From positions 1 through 64,000 of the forward strand of contig BCAA01000011.1 of NCBI GenBank assembly GCA_001305115.1: DNA of 64,000 nucleotides. Direction: 5' to 3'. Made by a program: the position numbers and the translations under genes. A model generated the notes under the pieces. That model had not been told where the DNA came from. It saw only the letters and a list, made by a program, of their open reading frames with translations, and made no database searches. The DNA is from Clostridia bacterium UC5.1-1E11. Its GTDB lineage: Bacteria; Bacillota; Clostridia; Oscillospirales; Acutalibacteraceae. Each line of letters opens with the position of its first letter. Position 1 is the stretch's first letter. Positions 1 to 8,058 of this stretch are shown piece by piece.

Positions 1-870
1 GCAACCGGAGTAAGTCCCACTGTCGAAGTGGGAAGCGTAAGTTCTGGAGAAGAAGCGTCGGTAACAGCGAACGCCACAGAAACTGGGGTTAGCCTGGACT
101 TTGTAGTGCCGGTTGGCGCAACGGGAGCAACAGGTGAACAGGGACCAGTTGGTGCAACTGGTCCAACCGGAGAACAAGGGGCCATCGGTCCAACTGGTGC
201 AACCGGTTCTACTCCTACGATCATCGTTGGAAATGTTACTACTAGTACGGATGGAAAAGGGAGTGTATCGGCTTCTGATACGGAAACTGGTGTCCAACTC
301 GATTTTGTTGTGCCACAGGGGCCAATAGGTGAAACGGGTGCTACAGGAAAAGATGGCATTTCCCCAACAATTACTGTAGAAGAAAACACGACAACAAGCT
401 ATAAAGTACGTTTTAAAACGGCCGATCAGGAGTTTGTAAGTCCAAATCTACACTCCACAATGGAATGCTATAATGTGGATTTGTCCACATCGGGTAGCTC
501 CATTGATGTTCCTCTTCAAAGTTTATATTTAACAGCACAATATGCAGCGGCTGGCGCAATCCGTCTCTCCATTCGAGCAAAAAATGCTGCGAAACCTGTT
601 TTGGCAGATATTCGCCGAACAAGTATCTATGATGGCCTTTCAATTGATTCACAGACCTTTAATAACACCACTATTTCTACAACGATTGTAATAGATGATA
701 TTGTTTATAGCCAATCGCAGGAAATGCATTGGACACGGATTCGGGAACAAGATCCGGATACAGGTTTGTGGTCTATGTGTGAAGTAAGGACATTTGCTTC
801 TCAGAACGGAGCGAGGACTTCAATATGTGTTGCGTGGTATTATACAGGCGTAACTTTTAAGAAGCCCTAG
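1..870 (+). CDS. Collagen-like repeat surface protein, 5' truncated by window edge
   Basis: The frame is open from base 1 and no start is visible; the GTG at 28 is probably internal. Two Gly-X-Y stretches (about residues 39-69 and 107-119, rich in GATG and GPTG triplets) each follow a repeated spacer ending in TETGVxLDFVVP. The C-terminal ~165 residues lack Gly-X-Y and resemble the globular C-terminal domain that trimerises in BclA-like exosporium and spore-surface collagen-like proteins. Known from the family: such proteins are exposed on the spore or cell surface. No anchor motif is seen in the visible part. The protein may extend far upstream. A hairpin terminator follows at 939. The family call is confident; the surface or spore location is inferred. 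Confidence 0.8.
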   Translation, partial: ATGVSPTVEVGSVSSGEEASVTANATETGVSLDFVVPVGATGATGEQGPVGATGPTGEQGAIGPTGATGSTPTIIVGNVTTSTDGKGSVSASDTETGVQLDFVVPQGPIGETGATGKDGISPTITVEENTTTSYKVRFKTADQEFVSPNLHSTMECYNVDLSTSGSSIDVPLQSLYLTAQYAAAGAIRLSIRAKNAAKPVLADIRRTSIYDGLSIDSQTFNNTTISTTIVIDDIVYSQSQEMHWTRIREQDPDTGLWSMCEVRTFASQNGARTSICVAWYYTGVTFKKP

Positions 871-938
871 AGATAAAGAAAATAGAAATTCTGCCAAGGT
901 TCATACCTGTAAAAGCTCCAGACTACTTTTTCGAGAGC

Positions 939-972
939 GCCTTATACGGTAGTATAAGGCGTTTCCTTTTTA
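939..972 (+). terminator. Rho-independent terminator after collagen-like gene
   Basis: A perfect 10-bp stem (CGCCTTATAC / GTATAAGGCG) with loop GGTA is followed by TTTCCTTTTT. It closes the collagen-like gene 69 bases downstream of its stop. Confidence 0.85.
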
Positions 973-1410
973 TCATGATAAAGAGGAATTCTACAAGCTA
1001 GCCATAAGTAAGTATGGAACGGTACAGTCAAAACATATTTTGATTGGACCCGAAGATTCCTTCCATTGAATAGGCCATCCAGCGCCTGCATTACACATTT
1101 ACTGAAACATAAAAAGGTGATCCATAGTCGGAGCACAAGAATATCGGGTTTTGTGTAGCAAAATTTTATGAATGTCACCTCTTCGAATATAGATGCATCT
1201 ATGGTATACTAAAAAATAGCGTTTCGATTTGTGCTGTGGTGAGAAGCCAAGAAACAACATCCAAAGAAAATAGTCCCTACAGGAGAAAAACTGAAAGCGT
1301 GCATTATCATTGAATGGAGCCGGAACATAGGAATGGAGCCCCGTAGGAGATGGCCTTTATGGGCAGAGTTGTTCTGGTGAGCTTAGTCAAAAAAGAGGAC
1401 GGTGAATCGA
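973..1410 (+). other. Intergenic region upstream of kdpD; possible leader
   Basis: This stretch has no convincing gene; the short leftward frame at 942-1178 has no recognisable product. A -10-like TATACT lies at 1205-1210 with no good -35. The last ~200 bases contain GC-rich short repeats (gagcc, ggaga) that could fold, so a structured 5' leader of kdpDE is possible. I could not match it to the c-di-AMP (ydaO) riboswitch or another known class by eye. Confidence 0.3.
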
Positions 1411-4140
1411 ATGGAGGAAGAACGGCCTAATCCAGATCTGTTGCTCAAGCAGATTCAGACGGAAGAAGCGGAGGCCGCCCGAAAGATCGGAAAACTAAAA
1501 ATTTTCTTTGGGTATGCAGCCGGTGTGGGAAAAACCTATGCGATGTTGGAAGCGGCACATGCAGCCAAAACAGAGGGAATTGATGTTGTAGCAGGGTATA
1601 TTGAGCCGCATACACGTCCGGAAACGTTGGCGCTTTTGAATGGCTTGGAGAGTTTGCCACCTCTACTTGTTGCACATCGGGGAATCACCCTGCGGGAATT
1701 CGACTTGGATGCGACATTAAAACGAAAGCCGCAGCTTGTATTGGTCGATGAGCTGGCTCATACCAATGCGGAGGGATGCCGCCACCGAAAACGTTATCAG
1801 GATATTCAAGAGGTTTTGCGGGCCGGAATCGATGTATTTACAACGGTAAATGTCCAGCATATTGAAAGCTTAAACGACATTGTAGCTTCGATCACAGGAA
1901 TTACCGTCCGAGAACGGATTCCGGACGATGTATTCGATCAGGCTGACCAAGTGGAACTCGTGGACATTGAGCCGGATGATTTGATCGAACGTTTAGAGCG
2001 AGGGAAAATCTATCAGCAAAATCAAGCACAGCGCGCACTGGGACACTTTTTTACACGCGATAATCTGGTGGCTTTACGAGAGATTGCCCTTCGTCGAACT
2101 GCAGATCGAGTCAATCGAACAGCAGAACGGGAACGCAAGGCAGCAGCCAAAGAAAAACTTCCCACAGAAGAACACATCTTGATCTGTCTGTCAAGTTCCC
2201 CATCCAATGCAAAGGTAATCCGTACAGGGGCGCGGATGGCAGAGGCGTTTCATGGAATGTTCACCGCTCTTTTTGTGGAGACACCTGGAACGCGGGAGCT
2301 TTCCGGCGAAAACCGAATGCGTTTGCGCCGAAATTTGAAGTTGGCGGAGCAGCTGGGAGCCCGTATTTCAACAGTCTATGGAGAGGATGTGCCGGCACAG
2401 ATCGCAGAATACGCCAAAGCGAGCGGTATATCGAAAATTGTAATAGGCCGTTCCAACAATAAACGGACTCTGTTTAGCCGGATTCGCAATCCTCAGAGTT
2501 TGGTAGACCGGTTGACGAAATTAGCACCTTCGGTGGATATTTATGTGATTCCAGATACACCGGTCAAATATGTTCCCCCATCGCCTCGTTCTTTTCGGAA
2601 ACCGCCAAAGTTCTCTGTGGTGGATTTTATGAAAACCGTAGGGATTTTGGGAGCGGTTTCGCTGTTAGGCTTGTGGTTGTTTCTATTGGGATTTAGTGAA
2701 GCAAGCATCATTGCGTTTTATATCTTGGGGGTATTGTTGATCTCATCGGTCACCAATGGCTGGGTCTATGGCGCGTCGGCTTCGGTGGTCAGCGTATTGG
2801 CGTTTAATTACTTCTTTACGGACCCACGTTTTACATTGCAAGCATATGATGCAGAGTATCCAATTACCTTTGTTGTAATGTTTATTGTCTCTTTTTTGAC
2901 CAGCACCTTGACCATGCGTGTGAAAAAGCAGGCAGCATTGTCTGCATTTCAGGCGCAGCAAACAGAGGTTCTATTAGAAACCAGCCAGAAATTGCAGCGC
3001 GCTATGAGCCGGCAGGAAATATATGAGGCCATGGCAGGTCAGTTGCTTCGTTTGTTGAATCGTACCATTATTCTTTATCCGATTGAGATACAAACAAAGG
3101 GAGGACGGCGTCTTGGGCAACCGATGCCTTTTCCGCTTGGAAATACAGATGTTTCCCCCTATTTAGCCCAAGACGAGCGCGCGGTAGCGGAGTGGGCGTT
3201 TCGGAATAGCAAACATGCCGGAGCAACGACGGATACCCTTCCCGGGGCTCGATGCCTCTATTTGGCTGTCCGCAGTCACGACGAAGTATTCGCTGTAGTC
3301 GGAATCGTAATCCCCCGTGACGACGAATTGGACGCTTTCGAAAAGAACCTATTGATTGCACTGTTGGGAGAATTTGCGCTTGCATTGGAAAAGGATCATA
3401 TCAACGAAACAAAAAATCAAATATCCCTACAGGCGCAGCAGGAACAACTTCGTGCCAATTTGTTGCGCGCAATTTCACACGATCTGCGTACACCATTGAC
3501 CAGCATTTCCGGGAACGCTGGAATCCTGATGGAAAATGAAAGCGTTTTAGATCGGAAAAAGAAGCGGCAACTCTATACGGATATCTATGATGATTCCATG
3601 TGGTTGATTAATCTAGTGGAGAACCTCTTATCGGTTACGCGAATCGAAAATGGCTCTATGAACATTCATGAAACTCCGGAATTGTTGGAAGAGGTTGTCC
3701 AGGAAGCCCTGCGCCATATCAATCGAAAGAAAGCAGAACATAGAATTACCTTTGAGCAGGAAGACGATTTACTCATGGCGCGTATGGATTCACGTCTTGT
3801 GATCCAAGTGATTATCAATATTGTGGACAATGCAATCAAATATACGCCTCCAGGTTCTCACATTGATATTCAGACGAAGCGCGAGGGAGAGTGGGCCGTT
3901 GTGACCATTGCCGACGATGGTCCTGGAATTGCCGATGATGTGAAAAAGCGTTTGTTCGATATGTTTTTTACTACGGATCATACCCACGGGGAAGGCCGGC
4001 GCGGATTAGGTTTGGGCCTTTCCCTTTGTAAGTCAATTATCAACGCGCATGGAGGAACAATTTCTGTACAGGATAATATCCCACGTGGAACGGTGTTCCG
4101 TTTTACATTGCATGCAGAAAAAGAATTTCACCTTGAATGA
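1411..4140 (+). CDS. kdpD: Osmosensitive K+ channel sensor histidine kinase KdpD
   Basis: Full-length KdpD-type sensor, about 909 aa. The order of domains is: N-terminal KdpD domain with P-loop GYAAGVGKT (about residues 34-42) and DELAHTN; a USP-like domain; a four-helix DUF4118 membrane block (about residues 410-510); a GAF-like region; HisKA with SHDLRTPLTS (phospho-acceptor His near 689); and HATPase_c with the N box around NAIKYTP and DDGPGIADD. KdpD senses low K+ or turgor (and c-di-AMP in Firmicutes) and phosphorylates KdpE. The ATG at 1411 is preferred over the in-frame GTG at 1402 because AAGAGGA at 1393-1399 is well spaced only for the ATG. kdpE follows after 18 bases. No kdpFABC genes lie in the window, so the target operon is elsewhere or different. 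Confidence 0.93.
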   Translation: MEEERPNPDLLLKQIQTEEAEAARKIGKLKIFFGYAAGVGKTYAMLEAAHAAKTEGIDVVAGYIEPHTRPETLALLNGLESLPPLLVAHRGITLREFDLDATLKRKPQLVLVDELAHTNAEGCRHRKRYQDIQEVLRAGIDVFTTVNVQHIESLNDIVASITGITVRERIPDDVFDQADQVELVDIEPDDLIERLERGKIYQQNQAQRALGHFFTRDNLVALREIALRRTADRVNRTAERERKAAAKEKLPTEEHILICLSSSPSNAKVIRTGARMAEAFHGMFTALFVETPGTRELSGENRMRLRRNLKLAEQLGARISTVYGEDVPAQIAEYAKASGISKIVIGRSNNKRTLFSRIRNPQSLVDRLTKLAPSVDIYVIPDTPVKYVPPSPRSFRKPPKFSVVDFMKTVGILGAVSLLGLWLFLLGFSEASIIAFYILGVLLISSVTNGWVYGASASVVSVLAFNYFFTDPRFTLQAYDAEYPITFVVMFIVSFLTSTLTMRVKKQAALSAFQAQQTEVLLETSQKLQRAMSRQEIYEAMAGQLLRLLNRTIILYPIEIQTKGGRRLGQPMPFPLGNTDVSPYLAQDERAVAEWAFRNSKHAGATTDTLPGARCLYLAVRSHDEVFAVVGIVIPRDDELDAFEKNLLIALLGEFALALEKDHINETKNQISLQAQQEQLRANLLRAISHDLRTPLTSISGNAGILMENESVLDRKKKRQLYTDIYDDSMWLINLVENLLSVTRIENGSMNIHETPELLEEVVQEALRHINRKKAEHRITFEQEDDLLMARMDSRLVIQVIINIVDNAIKYTPPGSHIDIQTKREGEWAVVTIADDGPGIADDVKKRLFDMFFTTDHTHGEGRRGLGLGLSLCKSIINAHGGTISVQDNIPRGTVFRFTLHAEKEFHLE

Positions 4141-4158
4141 TAAAAAGGAGATGATGCC

Positions 4159-4893
4159 ATGAAAAATCAACCTTTAATATTGGTGGTCGAGGATGACCGG
4201 GCCATTCGAAGCTTGATTACTACGACGCTGGATACCCAGGGATACCGCTATCATGCGGTAGAGACGGGCGCAGCTTCTATTTTAGAGGCTGTATCCCAAA
4301 GACCGGATGTGATGATTTTGGACTTGGGGCTCCCAGACATGGATGGAGTGGACATCATCCGTAAGGTGCGCGAATGGTCCAATCTGCCGATTATAGTGGT
4401 CAGTGCGCGCAGTGAGGATCAGGATAAGATCGGCGCGTTGGATGCCGGGGCAGACGATTATCTGACAAAACCGTTTAGTGTGGAGGAATTATTGGCACGT
4501 TTGCGTGTCTCTCTTCGGAGGGTGAATTATGAGCGAATGCACCAACCGGAGGAGGCGATTTTTCGCAACGGAGGATTGGAGATCGATTATGCAGCCGGCT
4601 GTGCGAATGTAGATGGAAAAACGGTACACTTGACGCCCATTGAATATAAGCTACTGTGCCTGTTGGCGAAGAATGTTGGGAAAGTACTGACCCATAACTT
4701 TATTCTTCGGGAAATTTGGGGCAGCGCCCTCGAAACCGACACGCCTTCCCTTCGTGTGTTCATGGCAACCTTGCGAAAGAAAATCGAACGTGACCCTTCA
4801 CAGCCGAAGTATATCCAGACGCATATCGGAGTGGGATACCGGATGCTTCGTATCAGCGAAGAATCCCCTGCCGATGAGACAGCGCAATCATAG
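4159..4893 (+). CDS. kdpE: KdpE-type OmpR-family response regulator
   Basis: 244 aa. The N-terminal receiver has the acidic pair EDD near residues 10-12, phospho-acceptor Asp in ILDLGLPDMDG (near residue 54) and the conserved Lys in TKPF. A C-terminal winged helix of OmpR/PhoB type ends in VGYRM. The start is preceded by AAAAGGAG with good spacing. It is co-transcribed with the KdpD kinase directly upstream, so the two form one two-component system. A terminator follows at 4926. The KdpE assignment rests on both the sequence pattern and the KdpD partner. Confidence 0.93.
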   Translation: MKNQPLILVVEDDRAIRSLITTTLDTQGYRYHAVETGAASILEAVSQRPDVMILDLGLPDMDGVDIIRKVREWSNLPIIVVSARSEDQDKIGALDAGADDYLTKPFSVEELLARLRVSLRRVNYERMHQPEEAIFRNGGLEIDYAAGCANVDGKTVHLTPIEYKLLCLLAKNVGKVLTHNFILREIWGSALETDTPSLRVFMATLRKKIERDPSQPKYIQTHIGVGYRMLRISEESPADETAQS

Positions 4894-4925
4894 CGGTTTA
4901 AGATGTTATATTTATAATGGGTGTA

Positions 4926-4959
4926 GGTCCCGACGTTTGTCGGGGCCACATTGTTTTTT
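4926..4959 (+). terminator. Rho-independent terminator of kdpDE
   Basis: A 9-bp stem GGTCCCGAC / GTCGGGGCC (one G-U pair) with loop GTTT is followed by ACATTGTTTTTT. It separates kdpDE from the DeoR gene. Confidence 0.85.
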
Positions 4960-5057
4960 GGCAGTTAAAAAACGGTTGATAGACTTGCAAATGAAAAGAT
5001 ATATCTGGTATTCGTAATCAATTTGTGTTAAAATCTCTTTCAGAGAGGATGAGGCAC

Positions 5058-5834
5058 ATGACGAACCGGCAGACAAAAATTTTGGAGATCGTAACAGAGC
5101 ACAACCGCATTGAGGTGGCAAAACTGGCACAGCTTTTGCAAGTATCCCAGGTCACCACCCGCAAGGATTTGGATCAACTGGAGGCCAAAGGCCTGATTAA
5201 ACGGGAACATGGTTACGCGCTTCTATGTTCGAACGATGACATCAATAACCGTCTTGCCTATCACTACGAGTTAAAGCGCCGGATTGCACAGGCCGCTGCT
5301 AGCCTCGTCCGAGACGGAGAAACGGTGATGATCGAGTCTGGTTCTTGTTGCGCCTTGCTTGCGGATGAGCTTTGTACACGCAAGCGCGATGTGACCATTG
5401 TGACCAATTCCGCTTTTATTGCGGGATATGTCCGGCGATTGCCCACAGCAAAGATCATTCTTTTGGGGGGAGACTACCAAAATGAATCCCAGGTGATGGT
5501 GGGGCCGGTTGCCCGCCAATGTGCACGGAACTTTTTTGTTGAGAAGCTTTTTATCGGGGCGGATGGTTTCCGAAAGGAGAGCGGTTTCACAGGTAACGAT
5601 CTTTTGCGTGCAGAGACCGTGCGGGATATGGCTGGACAGGCGGACAAGGTGATTGTGTTGACGGAATCCAGTAAGTTTTCGAGGCAAGGGGTGGTCACAC
5701 TTTTGCCAACCAAACAAGTTGCAATTGTTCAGACGGATGACGCAATCCCAAAAGACGCAGAGGATTTTCTCCAGCTCCAAAGAATTGAAGTTCGTAAGGT
5801 TCCTGGAGAAGAGTCGAATGAGGAGAATAACTGA
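5058..5834 (+). CDS. DeoR/GlpR-family transcriptional regulator
   Basis: 258 aa from the ATG at 5058 (GAGAGG upstream); an in-frame start at 5025 would add 11 residues without a better ribosome site. The N-terminal DeoR winged helix (RQTKILEIVTEHNRIEVAKL, with the recognition helix near VSQVTTRKDLDQL) is followed by a DeoRC sugar-phosphate-sensing domain with VTIVTNS, LGGDYQ and FIGADG, typical of the ISOCOT-fold sensor. Such regulators usually repress sugar operons and are released by a phosphorylated sugar. It lies next to an activase, sugar kinase and glycyl radical enzyme locus, which suggests it controls that locus. This is inference from context; no operator was identified. Confidence 0.88.
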   Translation: MTNRQTKILEIVTEHNRIEVAKLAQLLQVSQVTTRKDLDQLEAKGLIKREHGYALLCSNDDINNRLAYHYELKRRIAQAAASLVRDGETVMIESGSCCALLADELCTRKRDVTIVTNSAFIAGYVRRLPTAKIILLGGDYQNESQVMVGPVARQCARNFFVEKLFIGADGFRKESGFTGNDLLRAETVRDMAGQADKVIVLTESSKFSRQGVVTLLPTKQVAIVQTDDAIPKDAEDFLQLQRIEVRKVPGEESNEENN

Positions 5835-5839
5835 AAAAT

Positions 5840-5880
5840 GCGCCCCCAATATGGCTCGTGCCATATTGGGGGCGCTTCTC
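5840..5880 (+). terminator. Strong bidirectional terminator between deoR-type gene and activase
   Basis: A perfect 16-bp inverted repeat (GCGCCCCCAATATGGC, loop TCGT, then its complement) begins 6 bases after the DeoR stop and is followed by TTCTCTGTAATTT. The convergent activase gene ends at 5952, so the hairpin can serve both strands. Confidence 0.85.
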
Positions 5881-5951
5881 TGTAATTTATAGAAAAGAAA
5901 GCTGTATGGGAAGGGGATTGTAAGACCTACATAGGATGCAAAACCTGAAAG

Positions 5952-6856
5952 TCAGAAATAACAGTCAAAGCCGTTCTTCACAAAAATATCGCGAAATGCT
6001 GTTAAATCAGATTCATGTAGCGCAGAAATTCCACGTAGCTGATAATTCCTATTTAAAAAGTCATACTTTCGCTCTCCAAACTGATGGAATGGCAAAAGGT
6101 TGATCCGTTTGGCGCCAAGGGGTCTGAGAACTGCACAAAAACCTTCTGCATCTTCTAACGAACTATTGACGCCTGGAATCACCGGAATTCGAACGATTAC
6201 ATCCTTTCCCGCTTGTAGAGCTGTTTTCAAATTCTGAAGAATCTGATCGTTGGGAACCCCGGTTGCCGCGAGATGCTTTTGACAGTCATACTGTTTGCAA
6301 TCAAATAAATAGAGATCGATATCCGGCATCAGCCGATGAAATACAGAGGCAGGAGCAAAACCAGTCGTTTCGATGGCCGTGGAAATCCCTTCTTGTTTGA
6401 GGCGGTGTAACAATTCAGCGGCAAAGTCGGCCTGCATCATTGGTTCCCCGCCCGAAAGAGTGACTCCTCCACCGGAACCTTCATAAAAAACACGGTCCTG
6501 TAGACAGATACGGGTCACCTCGTCGACGCTTTTCCATTCCCCCTCCAGGGTGAGAGCTTCCTGGGGACACTTAGCCACACAAGTGCCACAACCGATGCAG
6601 CGTTTAAGATCAAAATGGATACAATTCTTTTCCGAATGAAATTGGATGGCGCCCTGTGGGCATGCCTGAATACATTGTTGGCAACGTATACATTTTGATA
6701 GATCCCAAAGAATTTGCGGCTTCTGAGCTTGTGATTCGGGATTGGAACACCAGCCGCAGTGCAGCGGGCAACCCTTAAAAAAACCGTCGTGCGGATGCCG
6801 GGCCCATCGTTGGTGCTGAATTTCTGAATATTAAAAATACAGCCTTTACTTTCCAT
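5952..6856 (-). CDS. Glycyl radical enzyme activase (radical SAM), frameshifted
   Basis: Radical SAM activase of the PFL-activating type with two inserted ferredoxin clusters, about 301 aa if restored. It starts MESKGCIFNIQKFSTNDGPG; the reading frame then breaks in an A7 run (plus strand 6777-6783). Adding one base restores the SAM-cluster motif CPLHCGWC (CX3CX2C), then CIRCQQCIQACP and CIGCGTCVAKCP (two 4Fe-4S ferredoxin motifs), then GGVTLSGGEP. The enzyme makes the 5'-deoxyadenosyl radical that installs the glycyl radical on the enzyme encoded at 8059. ATG at 6856 has GGGGG upstream. The single homopolymer slip resembles those in carB and purC here, so I treat the gene as probably intact in the organism. 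Confidence 0.85.
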
Positions 6857-6880
6857 AAAAGTTCCCCCTTTGTCCTCTTG

Positions 6881-6909
6881 ATTATAGCAAATCAAGGACA
6901 ATTTGTAAA
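6881..6909 (-). promoter_or_regulatory. Promoter of the activase gene
   Basis: On the minus strand, TTTACA, a 17-base spacer ending TGC (extended -10), then TATAAT, 25 bases upstream of the activase ATG. It is divergent from the ROK promoter about 50 bases away. Confidence 0.75.
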
Positions 6910-6959
6910 GAAAAATAGAACTGTTTGAATCAAAAATACTTACGAATGTAAATTATGTA

Positions 6960-6987
6960 TTGACATTTGAAGGTACAGTGTTATAAT
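6960..6987 (+). promoter_or_regulatory. Promoter of the ROK-GRE-aldolase operon
   Basis: Consensus TTGACA (6960-6965), 16-base spacer, TATAAT (6982-6987), about 60 bases upstream of the kinase start. The space between this and the divergent activase promoter is where a DeoR operator would be expected; no clear dyad is visible there. Confidence 0.85.
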
Positions 6988-7048
6988 ATAGGTGTAACAA
7001 AAACGGAATGGCCGCAGATGCATTCTGTGGCAGAAAGGGGCATTCGAA

Positions 7049-8002
7049 ATGGAACAGTACACAATCGGCGTGGATGTTGGCGGGACGAAAATTGCGTACG
7101 GTTTATTCGATGGAGAGCAAAACTTGGTGGCTCGAAAAAAGGTCCCATCGGACCCAGAGTTGGAAGCGGGGCCGTTTTTTGATGCACTGGCAAAGGACAT
7201 TTGGGCTCTTATACAGGAACACAATCTAAAAGCGGAACAGATGAGGGGAATCGGAATTGGGATGCCATCCTACATCTTGTTTGAAGAAGGAAAAATTATC
7301 AAAACAACCAATTTGACAAAAATCCACGATTTTCCGGCCCGTGAATACCTAATGAAGCAACTCAATGGGATGCGGGTTATTCTGGATAACGATACGCATG
7401 TTGCAGCATTGGCAGAGCATAAAAAAGGGGCTGGACGGGGTTTTCAGCACATGGTGTATTGTGCAGTTAGCACTGGAATTGCCAGCGGTATTATCATCAA
7501 TAATCAGCTCTTCCGCGGCCGGTATGGTTGGGCTGGAGAGACGGGCCATATGCTGATTACACCTGGAAAAGGTATTGAGTGTGGTTGCCGGAACAAAGGA
7601 TGCTTCATGTCGTACTGTTCAGGGTCGATGATTGTCAAACACATCCGCAATCGAATTGCCGCGGGAGAACAGACGTTGATGACGGAATTAGCGGGTAGCC
7701 CTGAGCAGATCACCGCTGTACATATCCAGCAGGCTTTCGATCGTGGGGACTCCATGGCGAAATGGGCCGTAGAACAGATGGCACAATATTTAGCAGTTTG
7801 GCTTTATAATCTATACCAGGTGCTAAACATCAATTGTTTTGTCTTTGGAGGCGGCTTGGTCCATTTTGGAGACCGCTTGTTCCCACGCATTCGGGAGTTG
7901 TTTGATCAATATAACGGCAATGATTTGCCAGTATATTTCAAATTCGCCGAGTTGGGGGACAATTTTGGAATCATTGGCGCAGCAGAGCTGCTGTTTTCTT
8001 AA
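7049..8002 (+). CDS. ROK-family sugar kinase
   Basis: 317 aa. The N-terminal ATP-binding motif GVDVGGTKIAYGLFDGE, the catalytic-region DNDTHVAALAEH (Asp near residue 113) and the ROK zinc-site pattern ECGCRNKGC are all present; the family usually places a His about 20 residues before the cysteines, here in ETGHM. Members phosphorylate hexoses such as glucose, fructose or N-acetyl sugars. AAAGGGG is spaced 8 bases before the ATG. It is the first gene of an operon with a glycyl radical enzyme and an aldolase; the likely job is phosphorylating the sugar-like substrate of that pathway. The substrate cannot be read from sequence. A 1,5-anhydroglucitol kinase role is one hypothesis from context. 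Confidence 0.88.
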   Translation: MEQYTIGVDVGGTKIAYGLFDGEQNLVARKKVPSDPELEAGPFFDALAKDIWALIQEHNLKAEQMRGIGIGMPSYILFEEGKIIKTTNLTKIHDFPAREYLMKQLNGMRVILDNDTHVAALAEHKKGAGRGFQHMVYCAVSTGIASGIIINNQLFRGRYGWAGETGHMLITPGKGIECGCRNKGCFMSYCSGSMIVKHIRNRIAAGEQTLMTELAGSPEQITAVHIQQAFDRGDSMAKWAVEQMAQYLAVWLYNLYQVLNINCFVFGGGLVHFGDRLFPRIRELFDQYNGNDLPVYFKFAELGDNFGIIGAAELLFS

Positions 8003-8058
8003 TGATTTTTATCAGTTGTTCCATCTAGATTTATATGGATGATATAGGAGGACTTCTT

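Noticed and set aside
1200-1410. c-di-AMP (ydaO) riboswitch before kdpD
   Set aside because: Expected because of kdp control in Firmicutes, but the conserved motifs could not be found by eye.
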